Shown one piece after another: positions 56,500 to 64,000 of a stretch of DNA of 64,000 nt (positions are counted from its first letter, which is position 1; every line of letters starts with the position of its first letter). Source of the stretch: Stomoxys calcitrans. Its lineage: Eukaryota > Arthropoda > Insecta > Diptera > Muscidae. The notes under the pieces are model-generated. The model did not search any database. It was not told the origin of the DNA and was given only the letters and a program-made list of their open reading frames with translations. The position numbers and the translations under genes were made by a program. The stretch is from assembly GCF_963082655.1 (NCBI RefSeq), contig NC_081555.1:14787262-14851261 (forward strand), written 5' to 3'.

Positions 56500-57950
56500 G
56501 GAAAACGAATCGCGAAAGCCCTCATCCCAGTCGACACTGGTGCCAGGTAGTCAGAGATCCTCCTCAGTCTACCCTTCGCATCCATTACACCCAGAATCGA
56601 ACTGTGGCCTCAACCATTCTCCTTCAGCAAGCCGAGCTCCTCAGCCTAAGCGCGACCTTGGCGGCGCAGTTCCGAATATAGGCCTCAATGGGGTATATCC
56701 AGCATAGCCTTGTGGCCCGCCGGCGGTGCGTATTTCAGTGCTCCTGTGAACCCGACGCAGGCCAGTCTCTGGACCTTTTCAACTCCCTAGCACTCGTCCT
56801 CTTCTCTACGGCCTTCCTCCTCTTCAAGTACAGCATTCGTTCGCCATGCATCCCTTCCAGGAAAACGAATCGCGAATGTCCTCAGCCCAGTCGGCACTGG
56901 TGCCAGGTAGTCGGAGATCCTACTCCGTCTAACCTCCGCATCCATAAAACCCAGAATTGAACTGTGGCCGCAACCATCCACCTTCAGCATGCCGAGCTCC
57001 CTCAGCCTAAGCGCGACCTTGGCGGCGCAGTTCCGAATATAGGCCTCAGTGGGCTGCATATCCAGCATAGCCTTGTGGCCCGCCGGCGGTGCGGATCTCA
57101 GTGCCCCTGTGAACCCGACACAGTCCAGTCTCTGGACCTTTTCAACTCCCTAGCACGCGTCCTATTCTCTATGGGCCTCCTCCTCCTTAAGTACAGTATT
57201 CGTTCTCCATGCATCCCATCCAGGAAAACGAATCGCGAATGCCCTCAGGCCAGTCTCCACTGGTGCTAGCTAGTCGGAGATCCTACTCCGTCTACCCTCC
57301 GCATCCATTACAGCCAGAATCGAACTGTGACCGCAACCTTTCTCTTTCGTCATGCCGAGATCCCTCAGCCTAAGCACGACCTTGGCGGCGCAGTTCCGAA
57401 TATAGGCCTCAGTGGGCTGCATATCCAGCATCGCCTCCTGGCCTGCCTGCGGTGCGAATCTCAGTGCCCCTGTGACACCGACGCAGGCCAGTCTCTGGAC
57501 CTTCTCCAAATCCAACTCGCTCGTATGCGTCCTCTTTTCTACGGCCTTCCACCATACCAGTGCTCCATAGGCCAGTACTGCCCTCAGGCCAGTCTCCACT
57601 GGTGCTAGCTAGTCGGAGATCTTACTCCGTCTACCCTCCGCATCCATTACACCCAGAATCGAACTGTGGCCATAACCATTCTCCTTCAGCAAGCCGTGCT
57701 CCCTTAGCCTAAGCGCGACCTTGGCGGCGCAGTTCCAAATATAGGCCTCAATGGGCTGTATATCCAGCACCGCCTCCTGGCCTGCCTGCGGTGCGAATCT
57801 CAATGCCTCTGGGACCCCAATGGAGGCTAGTCTCTTCTTCTTTCTCCAACTCCCTCGCACTCGTGCTCTTCTCTACGGCCTTCCACCATACCAGTGCTCC
57901 ATAGGTCAGTACTGGTCTCACGTTGGCCATATGCATCCAATAAATCATCT
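56500..57950 (-). pseudogene. RT-RNase H linker, four or five tandem copies
   Basis: Each copy encodes variants of LTYGALVWWKAVEK, RLACVGVTGALR, MLDMQPTEAYIRNCAAKVAL and GCGHSSILGVMDAEGR. The CAGAATCGAACTGTGG marker recurs at ~56301, 56591, 56951, 57313 and 57654, with spacing 290-362 bp. It is family-typical sequence C-terminal to the RT thumb. Confidence 0.75.
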
Positions 57951-58019
57951 TGGGGATTACCCCTCACTTACTACCGAACATCCTCCTGCAAGAGTAAAAA
58001 GCGAACAGTGCCTTACGGC

Positions 58020-58640
58020 TACTTTCCTCGGTGTTTCTCTTCTTAGAGGAAAGTTTCGAAACGAGGACTCCGTCCCAGGACGGAAGTCTGCATTCTGGTA
58101 TCTTTTATCTACGCGTGAAGAGCACCATCTCCGTCTTCCTTGGGGTGGTCCTCAACCCATTTCTGGTAGCCCATAGCGACAACCTCCTCAGTGACCCTTT
58201 CATTGTCTAGCTGATCGTCCTTAGAAACCTGTCCATCGCGACAACCTCCTCAGTGACCCTTCCATGATCTAGCTGATCGTCCATAGAAACCTGCCTTGCC
58301 AAGGACGAGAGTCTGAACTCCGGTATCTTATGTCTACGCGTGAAGAGCACCAGCTCCGTCTTCCTTGGGGTGGTCCTCAACCCATTTCTGGTAGCCCATC
58401 GCGATAACCTCCTCAGTGACCCTTTCATTGTCTCGCTGATCGTCCTTAGAAACCTGCTTTGGACCAGCAGCACTACGTCGTCCTCCTAAGCAACAATCCT
58501 CGCGCCATCCCCTACGCCCATCGCGACAACCTCCTCAGTGACCTTTCCATGATCTCGCTGATCGTCCATAGAAACATGTCTTGGACCAGCAGCACTACAT
58601 CGTTCTCCTAAGCGACAATCCTCTCGCCATCCCCACCGAT
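58020..58640 (-). pseudogene. RT thumb region, two to three tandem copies
   Basis: LRRLSRWATRNGLRTTPRKT and ELVLFTRRHKIPEF (58207-58473) are repeated in decayed form at 58080-58200, with a third partial at ~58510-58580. TPRKTE matches the NPxKTE motif of RT thumbs. Confidence 0.7.
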
Positions 58641-58649
58641 ATCCATCAG

Positions 58650-59620
58650 GATTTCATTTATCACGAGGTTCCATACAAACGGCCAGAACACTTTTCCTTG
58701 GGGCGTTCCTCTTGTCCTATCTCCACATCATTGAAGCCCCCCTTAATATCCGAGAAGGCCACCATCCTTCTGTCGGAGAGACGTCTCGACCTTCTGTACC
58801 ACCTAGTGAAGGGCCGTCTCCACCGACCTACCTTTGAGGTATGCGTGATGTGCCTCACTGAAGTTTTCCGGCGCCAGTCCCCCTCTCACCTTCATGTCAA
58901 TCAGTCTTTCCAGTGTTTTCAACAAAAACGATGACAGACAAACGGCCAAAACACTCTTCCTTGGGGCTTTCCTCCGATCACGCGCCTTCAGACCACACTA
59001 TCTCCCAGGTTCGCATTAATAATCCTGCCGTAAGGCATATTATTGGTCCATTGGGAGATTATGGAGTGAATCCCGGTGAGGGAGGTGAGGCGACGACTAT
59101 CGATCCTATCTCCACATTATTGAAGCCCCCTCAATATCCAAAAAGGCCACCAAAGTACAGAAGGAATACTTCTGTCGGAGAGACGTCTTAACCTCCTGTA
59201 CCAACTCGTGAAGGGCCTTCTCCACCGACCTACCTTTAAGGCATGCGTGTTGTGCCCCACTGAAGTTTTCCGGCGCCAGTCCCCCTCTCACCTTCATGTC
59301 AATCAGTCTTTCCAGTGTTTTCAGTAAAAACGATGACAGACTAAAAGGGCTATAATCCTCCGTCGTACTGTGGTTTATTCTTCCCGTCTTGGGAGTAAAG
59401 ACCAGCTTGACCTCGACCATCCCCTCGGTATGTAGGACCATGCCAGACTCACTCGGAAAATCCGCTTAAGCCAGGGCAAGCTAACTTCAAGGGACTCTTG
59501 CAGCAGTGCCGGGATAATTCCGTCAGGCCCGGCCGACTTAAATGGCCGGAAAGTACAAACTGCCACACTATCTTCTGCTCGTCAACGATGTCCTGACGAT
59601 GACCTAACGAGGTCATCCGT
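58650..59620 (-). pseudogene. RT fingers/palm, duplicated
   Basis: 59375-59566 encodes FKSAGPDGIIPALLQ and AWSYIPRGW; 59106-59441 encodes SPFSLSSFLLKTLERLID, ENFSGAQHACLKGRSVEKAL and TLVAFLDIEGA (the palm motif with the first catalytic Asp). A second copy of the latter block is at 58690-58950. The active FADD box was not seen. Confidence 0.75.
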
Positions 59621-59639
59621 TAAGGCCACATATGTAGGT

Positions 59640-60395
59640 ATTGCGATATCATGATTGCCGTCTTCTTCCTGGCCACCTGGAAAATATTTTAATATTTGTA
59701 ATTCCTTGGACTAAAAATCTATTACCACAACACACAAACACAAGCATTGAAAAAAAGAACGACTAATAGACAGGATGTCGAGCTTGGTTAGTGTCAGGTT
59801 TATATCATACCTACCAATGAAGGGCGCTTAAATCCCTCACACCTAAAAGTGTCCGATAATGACCTCCTTAACCAAGACTTCGAAAAGCATCACACTATGG
59901 TTAGGGTAGGTAAGGTTGTGGGGTCTTCCAGCTTTACTCTTCCATTAAAAAAATTTTTTTTCGATTATTTAGCTCATCTCGAGAGGGAAATAAAACAATT
60001 TTTATAAAATTTAAAAAAAAAACTCCCCAAAAAATTTTAAAAAAATCCCCAAATTTTTAATAAAAATACCCAAAATTTCTCTAGATGGGGAAATATATAC
60101 GAGGTCTTTTATGAAGTTTTCTACTGACTCCAAAGAAAATTTTAAATTTGCAAAATATTTCAAAAGTACAAAAAAAAAAAATGCTTAAAAATACAGGATT
60201 TTTTTTTTTAATTTTTTGTAACAAAGTTTACAAAACTTTCCTCGGCAGTACATTTTAATCACTTTTTTACAGGCATGAGACTTATACTCATTTTTTTTCA
60301 AAATAATTTCTCTAAGTTTTAGTTGAAACTAAGTTTAAAAAAAAAAATCTAATGGAAAATAATTCTAAAAAATTTATAAAAAAAAATTTTTTAGA
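59640..60395. other. Unassigned; diverged repeat and AT-rich homopolymers
   Basis: 59700-59990 resembles the 42.5-43.5 kb repeat (ACGACTAATAGACAGG, CATACCTACCAATGAAGG, CTCATCTCGAGAGGGAAAT). 60000-60395 is A/T homopolymer-rich. No gene. Confidence 0.35.
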
Positions 60396-60398
60396 CAA

Positions 60399-60583
60399 TG
60401 TTTCTATTGTTAGTTTAGAGAGATTTTATTAAAGACTAAAATGTACAAATGAAAAATGTATGTATGCAGGCAAGAAAATATTTTAACTACATACATAACA
60501 ATCAGAGTATACTATGTTAATACTAATATTTCTAATAGTAAATACAGTACAATTATAGCAGAGTACTTCGTATATTTCAACAC
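60399..60583 (-). mobile_element. Probable 3' LTR of the copia element
   Basis: Directly after a purine tract (CGAGGGGAGG on the minus strand, the polypurine primer) comes TGTTGAAATATAC, and the segment ends GAAACA, so it has TG...CA ends and ~185 bp. Inside is AATAAAATCTC as a possible poly(A) signal. The partner 5' LTR is beyond the window, so the borders are unconfirmed. Confidence 0.5.
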
Positions 60584-60623
60584 CTCCCCTCGAAGTACGG
60601 CGACTATGCGACTTCAGCAACAC

Positions 60624-61952
60624 CTAGTTCTTGAATGTGTTGTTTGTGTTTTGTAAATCCAAGTCCTTTGTAAGTACATCAGCCGCCATGTCTTCTGATC
60701 TTCGATATTCCAATTTGATTTCATTCCCTTGTATTGTTTCTTGTATAAATTGGTACCGAACGTCGATATGTTTTGTTCGTGAGTGGTGGCCAATACTTTG
60801 AATTAGTTTTTGAGCACTTTGACTATCATTGAAGATATGTATTGGTGTTTTTGTTGCTCCTACTTCTTCGAAAAAACGCTTTAAATACAATGCTTCTTTA
60901 ACAGCGTCTGTTATTGCAAGAAGTTCAGCCTCAGTACTAGAAAGAGCCACTGTTCTCTGCTTACGAGCTTCCCATGTAATTGCTGCCCCAGACATTATAA
61001 ATGAAAACCCAGAATACGATCGTCTATCTGTTAAATTTGATCCCCAATCAGCATCTACTACCCCATACAGTGGGACGTTGCTTTTCTTGTATTGAAGGCC
61101 TTGATTGATTGTTCCTTTTAAGTATCGCAAAATTCTTTTAGCCGCTTGCCAGTGTTCAGCATTATAATTTGAATTAAATTGACTCAAGAAATTCACTGGA
61201 TATGCTATATCTGGCCTTGTATTAACCACCAAATACATAAGTGCACCGATTAAACTTTGATATGGGTACTTCTGCATAACTTCTGGATCTGGTTTTGAAG
61301 GTTTCTCCAATTTAATTTGTAACTCCATTGGTGTCGAAGTCGGTTTACAATTTTCCATATCAAAACGTTTCAGAACTGATTCAATGTACTCCTTTTGATT
61401 TATCGTTATTTTTCCTTGTTTCATATCTTGCTTGAACTCAATTCCAACGTATTTGCTAACCTTTCCAAGGTCTTTCATTTCAAACGTTTCTGCCAACGAC
61501 TTCTTTATTTGATTCAACAGCTTTTTATCATTCGTTGCTATAAGCAGATCATCCACGTAAACTGTTACCATAATGCTTTTATTTCTGCTTAGAAACAAAC
61601 ATGGATCTAACTTCGATGGTTCCAGTCCCATTTCCTTTAGCTTTTGACCAAGCTTCTGATACCATTTCAGACCTGACTGGCGCAACCCATAAAGAGCCTT
61701 TTCGAGTTTACACACTGGGTTTCGACATTTTTGTAAACTTTTCATCCATTTTGTCGCTATTTCTTTAGCCAATTTGCTTTTTTGTTCACATGTCCCAACA
61801 ATCTCACCATTTATCAAATTTTGCAGAACGTCTTCTAGATAATCAGGAATTTCCATGTATACGTCTTCATCCAGATTTCCATTCAAATACGCAGTAACGA
61901 AATCCATCTGATGAATTTCAAAATCTTTCTCGACTGCCAAAGCTGCCACCAT
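60624..61952 (-). pseudogene. Copia reverse transcriptase and RNase H (3' half of polyprotein)
   Basis: 442 codons without an internal stop. Motifs: FEIHQMDFVTAYLNG (first RT Asp), KALYGLRQSGLKWYQ, VTVYVDDLLIATND (catalytic YVDD), then RNase H with GVVDADWGSN, RRSYSGFSF, LSSTEAELLAI (Glu), HIFNDSQSA (Asp) and TKHIDVRYQFI. It would copy the RNA genome and remove the template in the particle. It has lost its natural connection to the upstream half (next entry), so it is not expressed as a normal polyprotein. The Met at the start is an internal residue of the RT. Confidence 0.88.
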
Positions 61953-61962
61953 ACGAATAGTG

Positions 61963-64000
61963 CTAGATCTTACTACCGTTCAAAATTTGGGCAACATATT
62001 CGTCCTCAATAGCTATTTGCCAATTCGCACCATCTACGGAATTCATAGCTTCATCACATGTGACTGGGTCATCTGTAAAAGCAACATTGCTGTGTTCACA
62101 ATCCATGAGCAAATCTGCTTCCTCATTATCATCCACAGACTCCTCTGGTTCATTATTAGGAACAATTTCAGTACTCATTTTTGATAATTTCCGTGGTCGG
62201 CCTCGCCCGCCAGTTCTAAGAATCCGTTTTCTTCCTCTATAACTTTTTTGTTGTTGTGGTAAAACATTTTGATTACCTTGCGACCGTTGGTTTATTTCCT
62301 TTTGCACATCTTCTACTTGCTCGTCTTCTGGCGTGTCGCTTTCAGCTTGCGGATCCAAATTGATCTCAATATAGTTTTCCAAACTTTTTCCGTAAAATTC
62401 ATTTATGAATTTGACATCCCTGCCGACTATTATATTTTTCTTCCGCGATGACCAAAAACGGTAAGCCTTTGACACTTCTGAGTAGCCCACTAATATACAT
62501 TCTTCCGAGCGAGAATCAAATTTTCCATTTGACTTGTCTTTTATCAATACATAGGCTCGGATTCCAAACGGTCTTAAATGCTTTATTGATGGTGTTTTTC
62601 CTGTCCAAACTTTTATAGGCAATTGTCCGTTGAGAGATCTAGTTGGACATCTATTCCGCAAGTAACATGCCGTATTAATAGCTTCGGCCCAAAAAGATTC
62701 CGGAACACCAGCCTGCTTCATCATACACCGAGCCATTTCAATAAGAGTTCTGTTCTTCCTTTCTGCAATCCCGTTTTGCTGGGGTGTATGAGGGGCTGTT
62801 AATCTTCTTTTTATGCCAGCTTGTTCCAAATACTTGTTAAAGTCCTTGTTGATATACTCTGTTCCATTATCTGACTGTAGATGTTTGATTTTCTTACCCG
62901 TGAGAAGCTCAGCTGAATTCTTATACTTCTTAAATGCGTCAAAAACTTCTGATTTCTTTTTGAGAAAATAAACCTCGCAATATCTTGAATAGTCATCAAT
63001 AAATGTGACGAAATACCTTGAATTGGAATGTGAATTTACTTTCATAGGACCACAAACATCACTGTGGACCACCTCCAACATTTCGCTAGTGCGATTTTCA
63101 CGTCCACTTTCAAAACGTTCTCGTGTTTGCTTTTCACTCAAACATACCTTGCACTGTGACAACTGATGACCTCGACGAATGTTAATTCCATGTGCACCTT
63201 TTTTACCCGCAAGTAGTTTCAGATCACTTTCATTCAGATGACCTAGTCTTTGGTGCCACATATCCATGTCGTTTGGCTTCACTACCGCTGAGTTTGCCAC
63301 ATCTGATGTTTGCTTCAAGAAATAAAGATTACCTCTTCGTTCAGCTTTGCACATTACTTTATTTTCTTTCAGGATAAGAGCATGATCTTTGTTAAATTTT
63401 ACCTTATAGCCCTTGTCTGCCAGCTTCGAAATAGACAATAAATTTGTTCGTAAGTCCTTGACGTACATTACATCTCTTACAATAAAGCTTTCCTCTTGTC
63501 TATCACCAACAACTTTAATTCTAACGTCACCCACGGCTGTTATCTTGCTCATTTCGCCATTGGCTAAGCACAAATTCTTATCAATTTTTTTCGTTGTTGT
63601 GAATCCTTCTTTATTCGATGACATGTGGGAGGTACACCCACTATCCAAACACCACTCATGCGAAATGTCAAGACAGTTAAACAGCGAATCGAAGCAATTG
63701 AACATCGAATTTTCTTGACTTCCTTCTTGAACCAAATTGGCATTCTGCTTTGACCGACAATTCCGGGCGTAATGCCCGAATTTTCCGCATTTGGAACAGC
63801 CTTCCTTTTGCTTACCTCTATCTGTCCTATTTTCCGTTGACCGGTATGAGAATTTTGAACTGACCCCATTTCTTTTTGGTTTTGCGTACAACGCGTTTTG
63901 ATCGTCTCTCTCCACTTTTGCACGACGAGACTGGTCTTCCTCCAAAATTTTTACCCTTAGAACTTCTGGTTTCGGAAGTTCGTCCCTGGTCTCCAGGGCA
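61963..64000 (-). pseudogene. Copia gag C-terminus, protease and integrase (5' half of polyprotein, truncated by window edge)
   Basis: The frame is open to the window edge (DELPKPEVLRVKILEEDQ precedes the rest), so the start lies outside. Gag zinc knuckle CSKCGKFGHYARNC; protease WCLDSGCTSHMS (catalytic Asp in DSG); integrase HHCC finger (WHQRLGHL...CKVC); core Asp in VVHSDVCGP, Asp in LQSDNGTEY and Glu in NGIAERKNR; C-terminal GKFDSRSEECILVGYS. After that comes an acidic linker and ANWQIAIEDEYVAQILNG. The frame then stops at 61963 because roughly 50 codons of the early RT are missing and the frames no longer agree. All catalytic residues of the part shown are intact, suggesting the deletion is recent. 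Confidence 0.88.

Larger units (their letters stand above)
54390..59640 (-). mobile_element. Non-LTR retrotransposon, minus strand, colinear but with every module locally duplicated
   Basis: Reading from 59640 leftwards the order is RT fingers, RT thumb, RT-RNase H linker, RNase H, Cys/His tail and 3' region, as in jockey/I/R1-type ORF2. GC content is clearly higher than the surroundings. Fingers occur twice, thumb two to three times, linker four to five times, RNase H end twice, tail three times. No gag-like ORF1 or endonuclease was found. Many stops and frameshifts are present. Confidence 0.75.
60399..64000 (-). mobile_element. Ty1/copia-type LTR retrotransposon (5' end off the window)
   Basis: Order on the minus strand: gag zinc knuckle, protease, integrase, RT, RNase H, LTR. 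Integrase before RT is diagnostic for the copia superfamily. The element is opened by a deletion between integrase and RT and lacks its left part here. Confidence 0.9.

Noticed and set aside
58581..59191. Plus-strand frames over the non-LTR element
   Set aside because: They are shadows of the minus-strand RT, which has ordered family motifs.

Overview
The window is AT-rich nuclear DNA of a higher fly (Diptera, Brachycera), most likely a muscoid/calyptrate relative of house fly or stable fly. The evidence is a signal-peptide exon with a GT splice donor, TATA-less Inr+DPE core promoters, copia, Penelope, mariner, hAT and non-LTR elements, and several ~120-155 bp tandem-repeat modules of a kind I associate from memory with muscoid genomes. 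No bacterial, phage or CRISPR content is present. Species assignment is inference.

Host-gene content is small. One convincing coding exon lies at the left edge (441-854, + strand): a secreted Gln-rich protein cut off by a splice donor. Two candidate micro-exons (21129-21173 and 46982-47021) have splice signals on both sides. Between 29 and 36 kb a ~2.1 kb unit is tandemly repeated. Each of the first three copies carries the same CT-rich tract, TCAGTT initiator, exactly spaced DPE (+28) and ~300 nt non-coding exon ending in a GTGAGT donor. This looks like a triplicated promoter and first exon, and I consider it the most interesting object in the window. Two further copies have lost the initiator.

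The rest is repeats and mobile elements. 0-12 kb: exon, GACA microsatellite, module-A and module-B tandem repeats, an RNase H relic, SINEs, a mariner MITE. 12-20.5 kb: a foldback element, non-LTR RNase H/RT debris, a mariner transposase relic, a GTCT/GTCC array, and a hairpin made of an RT fragment. 21-23 kb: a 1.77 kb (GGACGGAA)n array. 23.8-26.5 kb: a Penelope-like element with an open reading frame and exact 74 bp inverted termini. 29-36 kb: the promoter amplification, interrupted at its right end by a hAT-type MITE with an 8 bp target duplication. 38.36-38.56 kb: a 200-N assembly gap. 39-54 kb: module A and B arrays in both orientations, a near full-length decayed mariner, more MITEs and SINEs, and a duplicated ~490 bp tRNA-like repeat. 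54.4-59.6 kb: a minus-strand non-LTR element in which every domain is locally tandem-duplicated while overall order is kept. 60.4-64 kb: a minus-strand Ty1/copia element running off the right edge, broken by a deletion between integrase and RT.

The parts interact as layers of insertion. SINEs and mariner MITEs sit inside module A; module A sits inside the hAT MITE; the hAT MITE sits inside the amplified promoter unit. That gives a relative chronology. Local tandem duplication of segments of roughly 200 bp to 2 kb recurs across the window in unrelated sequences.
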